DNA from: JACDAN01 sp963842235
GTDB taxonomy: Bacteria > Actinomycetota > Thermoleophilia > Gaiellales > Gaiellaceae
Assembly (NCBI GenBank): GCA_963842235.1
Contig: CAWJFT010000001.1
Location: forward strand, 930,001 to 994,000
Length of the DNA: 64,000 bases
Reading direction: 5' to 3'
In this document: piece after piece, positions 34,786 through 43,293 of the stretch
Layout: each line of letters starts with the position of its first letter
How positions within the stretch are numbered: position 1 is the first letter of the stretch
Translations under genes and position numbers: made by a program
Notes under the pieces: model-generated
Database searches by the model: none
What the model was told of the DNA's origin: nothing
Seen by the model: the letters and a program-made list of their open reading frames with translations, nothing else

Positions 34786-35078
34786 CCATTTACCCGTGAA
34801 GCGCCGCCACGGGCTCGAAGGGCCGGGGTCCGCCCTCGGCTCCTGACTGAAACAGCTACTAACGCCTACCTTGGGTTCGTCATAGGCTCGAACAGGGGCC
34901 GGGTCGCGAGAAGCGCCATGGCGCTCGACTCGCCGCCCGGGCCCTCAACGCCACAGCGGTCTGTGAGCCGGCGAATTGTCTCGGAAAGTTCGTGACCCCG
35001 CCCTCTAGCGCGAGGCCGGGCTAAAAAAAGGGTATGCCGCAGGAGCGGAGTCGTTCACGGCGCGGCAATCTTTGACGA

Positions 35079-35429
35079 GTGAGCGACCGCAGGTACTCGA
35101 CAAGTCGATGGCAGAAGCTCCGCCGTGCCGTGCTCGCTCACTACGGCTACGTCTGCGAGGTCGAAGGCCCGCGCTGCACCGGCTACGCGACGACCGTCCA
35201 CCACCTGATCCCGAGCTCGCAGGCGCCGCACCTGTTCTGGGAGCCCTCGAACCTCGTCGCCGCCTGCTCACGCTGCAACTACGGCGACGGCAGCCGCGTC
35301 GCGGCCGAGAACACGCGGCGGACGATCGAGCATCTTCGCGCCCTCGTCGAAGAGCAGCAGCAGCAGATCGCGGAGATGGCCGAACGGCTCGCCCGCTACG
35401 AGCGTGCGAGGCGCCCGGCGATCTACTAA
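35079..35429 (+). CDS. HNH endonuclease
   Basis: A 116-residue nuclease from GTG 35079. CEVEGPRCTG and CSRCNYGDGS supply the zinc Cys pairs, and TTVHHLIPSSQAPHLFWEPSNLVAAC holds the HH-N-H catalytic core. A C-terminal coiled coil of about 35 residues follows. This small form is usual in phages and integrated elements, where it helps packaging or invades DNA. It supports a mobile origin of the region. Confidence 0.85.
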   Translation: MSDRRYSTSRWQKLRRAVLAHYGYVCEVEGPRCTGYATTVHHLIPSSQAPHLFWEPSNLVAACSRCNYGDGSRVAAENTRRTIEHLRALVEEQQQQIAEMAERLARYERARRPAIY

Positions 35430-35443
35430 ACGGCCGCGAACGC

Positions 35444-35719
35444 ATGGACGTCGAGCCAGATAACTCAAAGGGGCCGGCGCAGTCGAACGCCAATCGCTTG
35501 GCTGCCGAGCCGGTGAACGAGGCGCCGGACATCCTCAATGCTGCGCTCTTCAGCGCGAGCCCGTCGCTCGCCGAGGCGGCGGTGTCCGAACCAGAGTGGG
35601 TCTCGCCGTTGGCGGACGACGGCTACGAGGAATTCTGGAACGAGAGGTTCCTCCAGCGGCTCGACCTGCTCGATAATGCAGACAAGTCATGCACCCCGCT
35701 TCGTATGACGAGTAGATGA
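35444..35719 (+). CDS. Small acidic hypothetical protein
   Basis: A 91-residue protein from ATG 35444, acidic, without membrane segment. The part PLADDGYEEFWNERFLQRLDL looks like folded helix; the start is low complexity. No family recognised. It lies between the HNH gene and the AI-2E family gene, overlapping the latter by four bases. Confidence 0.45.
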   Translation: MDVEPDNSKGPAQSNANRLAAEPVNEAPDILNAALFSASPSLAEAAVSEPEWVSPLADDGYEEFWNERFLQRLDLLDNADKSCTPLRMTSR

Positions 35720-36807
35720 CGGCGGGCCAGCCGTCGTCGCGGGCCGGGGAGACGCGTCGCACCCAGCTCGAGGTCTCGGTGTCGATCCGGACGATCCTGC
35801 TGATCGCCGGGGTCGTCGCCGTCGCGTGGGCGCTGGCGTCGATCGCGAGCGTCCTTCTCGTCATCTTCGTCTCCCTCTTCAGCATCGCCGTCCTCTCGCC
35901 GGTGGTGAGCGCGATGGAACGGCGGCTCCGCTGGAGCCGGAGGCTGTCCTCCGCGGTGCTCGTGCTGGCGATCGTGATCGTCCTCGGGGCGGTCGTGCTG
36001 GTGGTGACACAGGCGATCGTCGGCGCAGTGCGCGACTTCAGCGACGACCTGCCACGGATCGTCGACGAGGCCAGGCAGAGCGATCTGGGCAGCCTGATCC
36101 ACGGCGGGAGCGACTCGCTCGACACGTTGGCGCAGCACGCGGGCGAGATCACGGGCGGAGTGGCCAAGGTGTCGGGCGGCGTCGCCGACGTCGGCGTCTC
36201 GGCCTTCGGCGTGGTGACCCTCGTCTTCTCGGTGATGTTCCTCACGCTGTTCGGGCTAATCGACGAACCGCGCCTGCGGGACTGGGTCGGAGGTCTGCTC
36301 TACCGGGGCGACCGCGAGCGCTTCCTGCAGGTCACCGATCGGATCGTCCAGACCACCTCGCGATACATGCTCGGCAACCTGGCCATCTCGGTGATCTGCG
36401 GAACCGTGTACGGCGTCACCGCGGTGATCCTCGGCGTCCCGTACCCGCTCGCTCTGGCGGTGATCGCGGGGATCCTCGACCTGATTCCCAGCATCGGGGC
36501 CACCATCGCCGGCATCATCGTCGCGATCGCCGCGCTCTCAGTCAGCTCTACAGCGTTCGTCGTCTTCCTGATCGTGATGGTCGTCTACCAGCAGATCGAG
36601 AACTACATCCTGCAGCCGACGATCATCGGAAAGGCGGCCAGGATCTCCGGCTTCACCGTGCTCGCCAGCGTTCTGGCCTTCGGAGCGCTCTTCGGGCTCA
36701 TCGGGGCGATCATCGGCGTGCCGATCGCGGCCGGCATCCAGATCGTCGTCGAGGAGCTCACCGCCGCCAGGAGAGCGCGCATCGCCGCCGCGGACGCCGC
36801 CGAGTAG
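35716..36807 (+). CDS. AI-2E family (PerM) transporter
   Basis: A 363-residue membrane protein with seven to eight spans. VYQQIENYILQPTIIGKAARI followed by GALFGLIGAIIGVPIAAGIQI is the C-terminal family signature. The family includes the AI-2 exporter TqsA and Na+/H+ antiporters, so no substrate is assigned. A broken second copy lies at 37382, suggesting duplication within the element. Confidence 0.85.
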   Translation: MTAGQPSSRAGETRRTQLEVSVSIRTILLIAGVVAVAWALASIASVLLVIFVSLFSIAVLSPVVSAMERRLRWSRRLSSAVLVLAIVIVLGAVVLVVTQAIVGAVRDFSDDLPRIVDEARQSDLGSLIHGGSDSLDTLAQHAGEITGGVAKVSGGVADVGVSAFGVVTLVFSVMFLTLFGLIDEPRLRDWVGGLLYRGDRERFLQVTDRIVQTTSRYMLGNLAISVICGTVYGVTAVILGVPYPLALAVIAGILDLIPSIGATIAGIIVAIAALSVSSTAFVVFLIVMVVYQQIENYILQPTIIGKAARISGFTVLASVLAFGALFGLIGAIIGVPIAAGIQIVVEELTAARRARIAAADAAE

Positions 36808-37049
36808 GTGGCTTCTCGCGGCCGCGGCGACGACCCCGATTTTTGTGAGGCTCCCATCACACCCCACAACGAGGACAACGGTTGTGCCGTCAAAGGTGAC
36901 GGCGGGCGCCTGATGACCGTTGCCGCTGTTGCCTCTGCGTGGCAGCGGCGATGCCAGACGAGGCAGCAGCGTGGCAGTACCGCCGCCTACGGTCCGGCGA
37001 TGCTGCCGATCGCAGACGGAGTGCCAGCGTTCGAAGGGCCGGCGCCGAC

Positions 37050-37376
37050 GTGAAGCTCGCGGTCCTCGGCGCGACCGGCAGCGTCGGCCGCGAGCTCGTC
37101 ACGCAGGCGCTCGCAGCCGGCCACGAGGTCAGCGCGCTCGTACGCGAACAGCCGAAGCCCGGCGAGCTCGATGACCGCGTCGCGAGCGGCCTCGCCTGGA
37201 CGCTCGTCCGGGGCCCGGTCGTCTTCACCGACGGCCCACACACGGGCACGTACCACGCGGGACCGATCACGCCTCACACGAGTCCCCGCATCTCCCGCGG
37301 CGACCTCGCCGACTTCATGCTTGCGACCTCGACGAAGGGCGACTTCGTCCGGATGAAGCCGCTGGTGAGCAAGTAG
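37050..37376 (+). pseudogene. NAD(P)-binding reductase (NmrA/SDR-a) with internal deletion
   Basis: GTG 37050 opens VKLAVLGATGSVGRELVTQALAAGHEVSALVRE, a normal Rossmann start, but after KPGELDDRV the sequence jumps straight to ASGLAWTLVRGP and the C-terminal ISRGDLADFMLA segment. Homologs have about 200-215 residues; this has 108, so about 100 residues in the middle are gone while the frame is kept. The cofactor site may fold but the substrate domain cannot. Confidence 0.7.
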
Positions 37377-37381
37377 GCAAA

Positions 37382-37720
37382 TTGCGCTCGTTAGTCGGTC
37401 TGATCGAGATCGTGCAAGTGATCGGCCCGCTCTTCGGCTCGATCCTCGTCCTTGCCGTCGGCGTCCCGCAGTCCCCTGCACCTCGCCGCTCTCTCCCCGC
37501 TTTGGCTCGTCGTCGTGCGCGAGTTCCAGAGCTAGGTCGTCAACCCCCATGTCGGGCAGACGGTCGGGCTGTCGCCGCTCGTCACGCTCGTGTCTGTCAC
37601 AGTCGTGGGCGTGCTGTTCGGCCGGTTCGCGGTCGTCCTCGCCGTGCCGTTCACGTCGGCCGTCGCGACGCTCATCGACGTCCTCGTGCTCGGACACGAA
37701 CCGCCCGCCGCGCAACCTCG
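37382..37720 (+). pseudogene. AI-2E family transporter remnant
   Basis: Pieces in different frames still read as family sequence: IEIVQVIGPLFGSILVLAVGV, then after a frame change LSPLWLVVVREFQ, and after a TAG the piece VVNPHVGQTVGLSPLVTLVS with VLAVPFTSAVATLIDVL. The N-terminal half is absent. It differs from the intact copy at 35716, so it is an old paralog, not a recent duplicate. Confidence 0.65.
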
Positions 37721-37761
37721 CCATACGCTCCGGACGCGTCTCTTGCAGTGAGTTCCCGGTG

Positions 37762-38664
37762 ATGCGTCACGGCTGGCAACCCGCCGACCCGCCGCAGCGG
37801 CCCGTGCTCTTCATGAACCCAAAGTCGGGCGGCGGCAAGGCGGCGCGGGCCGACCTCGGCAGGCGGGCGCGCGACCGCGGGATCGACGTGATCGTCCTGC
37901 GCCCGGACGACAACTTCGTCGCGCTCGTTGGGGAGGCGGTCGATGGCGGCGCGGACGCGCTAGGCGTCGCCGGCGGCGACGGCTCGCTGGCCGTCGTCGC
38001 GGCAGCCGCCGTTGCACACGGGCTTCCTTTGATCTGCGTCCCCGCCGGCACCCGCAACCACTTCGCGCTCGACGTCGGCGTCGATCGCCGCGACCTGGTC
38101 GGCTCGCTCGACGCGTTCACCGACGGCGTCGAGCGCCGGATCGACGCAGCGGAGGTAAACGGCCGCCTCTTCCTCAACAACGTGTCGCTCGGGATCTACG
38201 GAGACGCGGTTCGGCAGCCGACCTACCGCGACGCCAAGGCCCGCACGCTGCTGGAGACGGCAACGGAAGTCCTCGGGCCGAGTGCGGCCACAGTTGATCT
38301 GCGGCTCGTCGACGACCGCGGCCGCGCGCATCGCAACCCCGCCGTCGTGCTCGTGTCGAACAACCCCTACTCGCTCGATCCCGCGGGGGCGGCCGGTAGC
38401 CGGCCGACGCTCGAGAGCGGGGAGCTCGGGATCATCGTCCTCGACAGGCTGCACGCCGGCCAAGGGCCGGGGCGAACGTGGACCGCGACGCGTCTCGAGG
38501 TGAGCGCCCCCGCGCCGGTGCACGCCGGAATCGACGGCGAGGCGGTCGAGCTCGCTCCTCCCCTTGAGTTCGTCATCGCGCCGCGTGCGCTCCAGGTCAG
38601 GATCGCCCGCCACCATCCGGGCTTGTCGCCGTCGGGACGGCTTCGTCGAGAGCCGGGCCAATGA
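37762..38664 (+). CDS. Diacylglycerol kinase family lipid kinase
   Basis: A 300-residue DagK/YegS-type kinase. FMNPKSGGGKAARADL is the first nucleotide loop, GVAGGDGSLAVVAAAAV the GGDG motif, and VPAGTRNHFALDVG the third conserved segment. The two-domain fold is complete. Probable role: phosphorylation of diacylglycerol or a similar lipid. Start ATG 37762; a strong terminator follows the stop. Confidence 0.88.
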   Translation: MRHGWQPADPPQRPVLFMNPKSGGGKAARADLGRRARDRGIDVIVLRPDDNFVALVGEAVDGGADALGVAGGDGSLAVVAAAAVAHGLPLICVPAGTRNHFALDVGVDRRDLVGSLDAFTDGVERRIDAAEVNGRLFLNNVSLGIYGDAVRQPTYRDAKARTLLETATEVLGPSAATVDLRLVDDRGRAHRNPAVVLVSNNPYSLDPAGAAGSRPTLESGELGIIVLDRLHAGQGPGRTWTATRLEVSAPAPVHAGIDGEAVELAPPLEFVIAPRALQVRIARHHPGLSPSGRLRREPGQ

Positions 38665-38666
38665 CG

Positions 38667-38694
38667 CCGAAACCCGCCGGTCGGCGGGTTTCGG
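38667..38694. terminator. 12-bp hairpin after lipid kinase gene
   Basis: CCGAAACCCGCC pairs with GGCGGGTTTCGG around GGTC, starting three bases after the kinase stop. It can serve both the kinase and the minus-strand remnant that ends at 38715. Confidence 0.7.
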
Positions 38695-38714
38695 CTAGCG
38701 GCAGGCAGTACGCG

Positions 38715-38825
38715 TCAGGAGACGTGGAGCTTCTCCTTCAGCTTTCCAACGCGCTCGTCGACGTTTGCGTGGACCTCTGCCTTGCGCTTCTCACGAAGCT
38801 CTCGACGCGCTTCGCGCGCGGCGCT
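38715..38825 (-). pseudogene. C-terminal remnant of a minus-strand coiled-coil gene
   Basis: On the minus strand the frame ending at TGA 38715 reads AREARRELREKRKAEVHANV then DERVGKLKEKLHVS, a convincing coiled-coil C-terminus. It has no beginning: upstream of 38825 the sequence is the sense strand of the HdeD-like gene. So the 3' end of one gene was fused to the body of another by deletion or recombination. Confidence 0.5.
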
Positions 38826-39405
38826 GCCGCCCTGGTGGCTGTTTCTGATCACGGGTATCGGGTGGATGCTGCTCGCGCTGATCGTGCTCCGCTTCGACTA
38901 CACGACGGTGTCGGCGATCTCGATCCTGTTCGGCATCGTCGCGATCGCAGCCGGCGTGCTCGAGATCGGGGTGACGCTAATCGCCGACGGCTGGTGGAAG
39001 CTGCTGCACGGCGTGCTCGCGCTCGTCTTCATCGTCGCGGGAATCGTCGCGTTCATTCATCCCGGCGACACGTTCGCGGCGCTCGCCGCGGTGTTCAGCT
39101 TCTTCCTGATCTTCGCCGGGACGTTCGACATCATCGAGTCGATTTCCGTCCGGCATGAGATCGAGGTCTGGTGGCTGCAGCTGATCGGAGGCATCATCGA
39201 GCTCGGGCTCGGCTTCTGGGCGGCCGGCTACTACGGGCGCAGCGCCATTCTGCTCGTCGCTTGGGTTGCGGCCATCGCCATCATCCGCGGCTTCATGAAC
39301 ATCCTGCTCGCGTTCCGCGTGCGCGCGCGAGGTCCAGCACGCGGCTCCCTCCGAAGTCTCGACGTGAGAAGCGCCGGCTGGGTCCGCGACGGTCGGCTCG
39401 TGTAG
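38782..39405 (+). CDS. HdeD-like (DUF308) membrane protein, N-terminus replaced
   Basis: From about residue 17 on this is a six-span DUF308 protein: WWLFLITGIGWMLLALIVL, ISILFGIVAIAAGVLEIG, and the second repeat IGGIIELGLGFWAAGYYG. The only start in frame is TTG 38782, which lies in DNA antisense to the remnant at 38715-38825, so the native start region is lost. It may still be translated. HdeD proteins are linked to acid stress, with unknown mechanism. Confidence 0.7.
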   Translation: MRFSRSSRRASRAALPPWWLFLITGIGWMLLALIVLRFDYTTVSAISILFGIVAIAAGVLEIGVTLIADGWWKLLHGVLALVFIVAGIVAFIHPGDTFAALAAVFSFFLIFAGTFDIIESISVRHEIEVWWLQLIGGIIELGLGFWAAGYYGRSAILLVAWVAAIAIIRGFMNILLAFRVRARGPARGSLRSLDVRSAGWVRDGRLV

Positions 39406-39428
39406 GCCGAATCGATCGGCCTACACGA
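39398..39428. terminator. 13-bp bidirectional hairpin
   Basis: TCGTGTAGGCCGA pairs perfectly with TCGGCCTACACGA around ATCGA. It overlaps the stop codon of the HdeD-like gene and faces the end of the minus-strand coiled-coil gene 50 bases further. Confidence 0.7.
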
Positions 39429-39477
39429 CTTACCTGGGTCTGGAGCCGTGAGGGTCCTTCTCGGTGTGCGCGTCCGG

Positions 39478-39903
39478 CTAGGTGGCGGCCGCCATGACGT
39501 CCGCTTTCCTTCTCGCCATCACGGCGTCGAGTGTCGCGTACTCGGCCTCCTCGATTGCGGCCTCCGCGAATCCGACGGCGTCGAACGCGTCGGCCTCGGC
39601 CCACTCGGCGTCGCCTTCGGCGGCCCTGGCGTCGGCTGCGGCCTTCTTCGCGTCGATGCGCTCTCGAATGCGCTGGACGTGCTTGTCCCAATCGCTCTGG
39701 ACCTGGTTCCAGTTGCGTTCGGCCTGCTCCGAAACCTCATTCGTTTTGGCGCGCAGCTGGGCCGCGCGATCATCGGCCTTCTTGCGCGCATCGTCGACCA
39801 TGGCCTTCAACTCGGCATCGTCCTGTGCGACTGCCGTCTTGATGTGGCGGTCGGCCGCCTCGACTTGCTCCTTCAGCTTCGTGAAGTCATCTGATACCGG
39901 CAT
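39478..39903 (-). CDS. Charged coiled-coil protein of unknown function
   Basis: A 141-residue soluble protein from ATG 39903, preceded by GAAGGAGG at ideal distance. It is nearly all helix with heptads: FTKLKEQVEAADRHIKTAVA, then AERNWNQVQSDWDKHVQRI, ending in an Ala/Glu/Asp-rich segment. Long amphipathic helices of this kind occur in stress-related actinobacterial proteins, but no function is known to me. Confidence 0.7.
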   Translation of the reverse strand: MPVSDDFTKLKEQVEAADRHIKTAVAQDDAELKAMVDDARKKADDRAAQLRAKTNEVSEQAERNWNQVQSDWDKHVQRIRERIDAKKAAADARAAEGDAEWAEADAFDAVGFAEAAIEEAEYATLDAVMARRKADVMAAAT

Positions 39904-40177
39904 TGCGCAGCCTCCTTCGTCCGACGTCGGATCGGCCTGACTCTGCCTACGTGACGATAGCCGACTTGAACCCAACAGAAAGTCCAATTCGGCGGCCGAG
40001 CGCGATTACGGAATACCTGCCGACCCGCCGGACCTATCGCTGCACGGTGCTTGCGCTGCTCCGCGTCCAACGGCCCAACGCACGTGGTGAACAACGCCAG
40101 TTGCCCCCCTCAACACGTTGGGCACGGTCCATCATCGCACCCCTTCGGTTAGGCACGGAAAAACCGCCGTCGTTGTC

Positions 40178-41190
40178 ATGAGCGTCTGGAACCAGTCGGT
40201 GATCCTTGGCTTCCCGATCCTCGCCGTCGCGGGCCTTGCAGCGCAGGGGGCCTTGCAGCGCAGGGGGCCCGAAACCGCACGTTGGAGATCGCGGCGCTCG
40301 TCGGCCTCGCCGTCTTCGCGGTGATCGTCGCGGGGTTCGCTATCGCCCTCTCGAGCGAGCGGCTTGCAAACCGGGTCGGCGACCGCGCCGCACGTCTTGT
40401 CAGCGCGGCTGGGCGCCTCCTCCACAAGGCCCCGGTCAAGTGGAACGGCGCGTCCTTCGTCCACTTTCGCGATGAGTCGATCGAGCTCATCCGCCGGCGC
40501 TGGCGCTTTCTCACCGCCGCGACGCTCGCCGGGCACCTGACGGTCTTCGTCGTCCTGGTCGTCTCACTGCGCGCCGTCGGCGTCACGCACACCGAGGTGA
40601 CGATTGTCGAGGCCTTCGCGGCGTGGACGCTGGCGCGCATCCTCGGCGCAATCCCGATTACGCCCGGCGGCGTGGGCTTCGTCGAGCTCGGTCTCACCGG
40701 TGTGCTGGTCGCCTTCGGTGCGAGCAACGCCGAGGCGGTCGCGGGGACGATGATCTACCGCTTTCTGACGGTCGTGCCGACGGTCCTCCTCGGGCTCGTC
40801 GCCGCGGGGGCGTCGGCGGTCGGGGCGGAAGCCGGGCGAAACGGCCGTCACGAAGCCAGCAACAGAAGCGTCCCGGCTCTCTGGCCGCGGCCGTTCGCGA
40901 CCGGGCTGAGAGAAATCGCCTGCAAATCAGGCGGCGGGTCACGCCCGTACCGACCCCAGTGCGACCTCGCGTCGCCTATCCGGGCAACGGCAGCACCGAT
41001 AAACCCCTGCGTCAAGCGCTCTGGTGGATTGACCCCGCCGACCCTCCCCGTGACCACGGAGAGCGCAGGCATGAATAGGGTGAGGCGCTCGGTCACCAGA
41101 TGCATTCCGACACACGCCGAAACGCATTCGTCGCGGCTTAGCGCTGCTCGGCGGGCCGGGCCCACCCCTACCCGCAGCCAAAGTCGCTGA
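40178..41190 (+). pseudogene. UPF0104/flippase-like membrane protein, truncated and frameshifted
   Basis: The part from 40282 reads LEIAALVGLAVFAVIVAGFA and GAIPITPGGVGFVELGLTGVL, a clear UPF0104 (lysylphosphatidylglycerol synthase TM-like) signature. Upstream, VWNQSVILGFPILAVAGLAA from 40178 belongs to the same protein but is out of frame because a 17-bp unit is tandemly duplicated at 40234-40267; removing one copy restores AAQGARNRTLEIAALVG. The N-terminal half of the family is missing, and the reading after about 40850 is unlike the family, so both ends are damaged. Confidence 0.7.
40234..40267 (+). repeat. Perfect 17-bp tandem duplication
   Basis: CCTTGCAGCGCAGGGGG occurs twice head to tail (40234-40250 and 40251-40267). 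The length is not a multiple of three, so the duplication alone breaks the flippase-like gene. This is a recent slippage-type event or an assembly fault. Confidence 0.9.
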
Positions 41191-41362
41191 CGATTAGACG
41201 ACGACAGACCGCATTTGAGGGCTTTCTCAGGATCAGGTGCGGGGCATCAAGGAAGCGGAACGCAAGAAGATGCGTGCATGGCTCAGGACGAGCGGCCCTA
41301 ACGCATCTGCTCAGACGCTTTGCCCCTAAACGGTCGTCCGCACCCGGCGTGAGACTCAGCAT

Positions 41363-41716
41363 GTGTTCTCGCTTCCCCAGGAGTGGCGGCGCATTTTCTC
41401 GTGGCAGCAACGACATCGCCTGCTCGTCGCCCGCTTCACATTCCTCGTCGCTCTAACCTCCTTGGTCGCACTCGTCGGCACGGTCGCGATCTATTTCTTG
41501 GAGCGGCATGCTCCGGGAACCGAGATCAAGACGGTCTTCGACGCGTTCTACTTCACGACGGTACAGCTGCTGACCGTCTCCTCTTCGCTGAAGAACCCGT
41601 TGACCACCGGCGGCCGCGTCCTGAACATCCTGTTCGAGATCTGTGGCGTGCTCTTCGTGGCCGGCGTGACAGGCGCGTTCGCCACGTTCTTCCTGAGCGA
41701 CGACCGCGAGGCCTAG
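41363..41716 (+). CDS. Two-span ion-channel-like protein lacking the GYG filter
   Basis: A 117-residue protein: one span (FTFLVALTSLVALVGTVAIY), a pore-helix-like segment FDAFYFTTVQLLTVSSSLKNP, and a second span (ILFEICGVLFVAGVTGAFAT). This is the plan of a small potassium channel (Ion_trans_2), but TVGYGD is replaced by TVSSSLKN. It may conduct another ion, or none. Start GTG 41363, two bases into an ATG TGA. No ligand-binding domain is attached. 41191-41362 holds no gene I can support. Confidence 0.65.
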   Translation: MFSLPQEWRRIFSWQQRHRLLVARFTFLVALTSLVALVGTVAIYFLERHAPGTEIKTVFDAFYFTTVQLLTVSSSLKNPLTTGGRVLNILFEICGVLFVAGVTGAFATFFLSDDREA

Positions 41717-41800
41717 GCGCTCGTGCCCTCTCGCGAGAACTCTGGTTATGCCGTATTTGATCCACGCTGCCTAGCGAGTAGCCGTCATACACTCGCGCAT

Positions 41801-41943
41801 GTGAGCGTCGGAGCCGCCATCGCGCTCGGAGCCGTGCTGGGCTTTGTGCTCGGCTTGTCACCAGACTGACCTTTGCTCCTCTGGTCGGGCTCGCGCTCGG
41901 TGCGCTGCTTGGCTGGCTCTTGCACCGGCGCTTGGTGTCGTAG
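41801..41943 (+). pseudogene. Small two-span membrane peptide, frame broken by one base
   Basis: GTG 41801 reads VSVGAAIALGAVLGFVLGL and stops at TGA 41867; one frame over, LVTRLTFAPLVGLALGALLG and WLLHRRLVS continue to TAG 41941. Restoring one base near 41855 gives a 47-residue protein with two Gly/Ala/Leu-rich helices. The total of 143 bases is one short of a codon multiple, which fits a single-base deletion. Confidence 0.5.
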
Positions 41944-42048
41944 GGCCACTGACCGTTGTCTGATCAGGCGCGGCCGTGCGGCGCAAACACGCACGGTTGA
42001 GAATGGGTCGCCGCGGGTCGCCGTTCAACCCTTAGCCTGAAGTGAGTC

Positions 42049-42318
42049 TTGACCTCTCGACCAGGCAGGCGTACCTTGGTCGGAGCGGTCGCCAGCCCGC
42101 CAACGAGTTCAATCTGCGGGCTGAGGGAGGAGACCCCCAGCGACGAGTTCGGCTTCCGCTAGGTCGGAAACAACGAGCGGAAGGAGACGGATGGCACTAG
42201 CTGGGTTCAGCCGCCACTTCGCTGGCGGACCTCTACATCGCTGAACACCGGTGAGGGGCGGGTTTTTGCTGCCAAGTTTGTGCCCGCCACGCGCCCAAAA
42301 TAGAGAGGTGGTTCGCAA
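42049..42318 (+). promoter_or_regulatory. Promoter and long 5' leader of the 42.3-kb secreted-protein gene
   Basis: TTGACC at 42049-42054 and TACCTT at 42072-42077 are separated by exactly 17 bases, a good housekeeping promoter. Transcription would start near 42084, leaving a leader of about 235 bases with several possible hairpins (for instance GCCCGCC with GCGGGC, and CTTCCGCT with AGCGGAAG). It does not match a riboswitch class I know. 41944-42048 holds nothing I can name. Confidence 0.55.
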
Positions 42319-42693
42319 GTGAAAAAGGTCATGATTCTGGCCTTGGCCGTGTTCGCTCTAGCCGCGACCGGCCTCGCGCCGGGGGTCGCTACCGCCGACA
42401 ACGGCGCAACGACTACACACTTCGGCCCTGTTTCGTATACCGACCCGGTCCTCGGCCCTGTGGTGTGTTCGGGCGAGAACATCTACAAGACCGCACCGAA
42501 GGCGTTCAACAAGGACTCCGAGACCTGCACAATCCTCAACGGGTTCCCTGCCGGTACCTACACGGGTGTCGGCTGGTTCTCGGACTCGAGCCCGCCGTCC
42601 CATTCTGCGGGACTGTTCACCACGAACACAACGCTCGTGGTGACCGACAACGGAGACGGCAGCTCGAACATGGAGGTCGTCGCCTACTACTAG
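42319..42693 (+). CDS. Small secreted protein of unknown function
   Basis: A 124-residue protein from GTG 42319 with a clear signal peptide (KKVMILALAVFALAATGLAP, cleavage near VATA-DN). The mature domain is beta-rich with two Cys (VVCSGENIY and ETCTILNG) that could pair. AGAGGTGG is the ribosome-binding site. No family recognised; a stem-loop follows. Confidence 0.7.
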   Translation: MKKVMILALAVFALAATGLAPGVATADNGATTTHFGPVSYTDPVLGPVVCSGENIYKTAPKAFNKDSETCTILNGFPAGTYTGVGWFSDSSPPSHSAGLFTTNTTLVVTDNGDGSSNMEVVAYY

Positions 42694-42710
42694 GTCGAGG
42701 ATCAGGGGTA

Positions 42711-42740
42711 GGGAAGGGGCGCTCCGGCGCTCTTTCCTTT
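42711..42740 (+). terminator. Stem-loop after secreted-protein gene
   Basis: GGAAGGGGCGC pairs with GCGCTCTTTCC (two G-T pairs) around TCCG, followed by TTTCCC. Between here and 42976 (about 235 bases) no gene is supported; the stretch has several CCGGAAT/ATTCCGG elements that can pair with one another. Confidence 0.6.
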
Positions 42741-42976
42741 CCCAATTCCGGCTATTCCATTCCGGCGTGGGGATTGTCGTTGCCGGAATCGGAATATCAG
42801 TCCACGCTTTTAGGGCTCAACCCGCCCTATCCGTGCCGAAGGGCATCGCTCCTGCCTGGACGGGCAGGAGGTCGGTGTTTCCTCGGAGTCAGGGAAAGTG
42901 AAACGTGCGGGCTTCAGAGATATCGCCTGAGCGCGAGCCCTTCGGCTTGCTGTGTAATCGGTCGCACATTACGACG

Positions 42977-43090
42977 ATGGCAGGGCGCGGGGAAGGTTGG
43001 GGCTTCTTCGAGTGGTTCGCCGTGGTCACGACCGTCCTCTTCCTCGGCGGGCTACTCGTGTTCGCCATTTGGGCGGACGCGGGGTACTGA
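42977..43090 (+). CDS. 37-residue single-span membrane peptide
   Basis: MAGRGEGWGFFEWFAVVTTV starts the peptide and LFLGGLLVFAIWADAGY ends it: one membrane helix with aromatic flanks. The ATG at 42977 is preferred to a longer frame from 42905. It is followed after three bases by a second short membrane gene. Too short for a family call. Confidence 0.5.
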   Translation: MAGRGEGWGFFEWFAVVTTVLFLGGLLVFAIWADAGY

Positions 43091-43093
43091 GCC

Positions 43094-43219
43094 GTGAGCC
43101 CTACCGAGCTTCCCAGTGGACTTTCGCCAGTGAGGTGGTGGATGTGGGCCATCCTCGTCGTGGGCGCGGTGGCGTTCTTCGCTGCTCTTTCGTTCATCGC
43201 ATGGGTCTTTTCTTTCTAG
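43094..43219 (+). CDS. 41-residue single-span membrane peptide
   Basis: GTG 43094 reads VSPTELPSGLSPVRWWMWAI and LVVGAVAFFAALSFIAWVFSF. A Trp-rich interface leads into one hydrophobic helix that runs to the C-terminus. Tandem arrangement with the 42977 gene suggests a two-gene unit, possibly two small membrane-active or regulator peptides. Confidence 0.5.
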   Translation: MSPTELPSGLSPVRWWMWAILVVGAVAFFAALSFIAWVFSF

Positions 43220-43293
43220 GCCGCCAGCAACACCCCGCGCCCTCTAGGCTTTTCTCCCCCCGATAGCGTTCGCGTAACAGGCAACATGGCTGA

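Noticed and set aside
42084..42318. Known riboswitch (c-di-GMP, c-di-AMP, cobalamin)
   Set aside because: I could not find the conserved core of any class I know; left as an unexplained leader.
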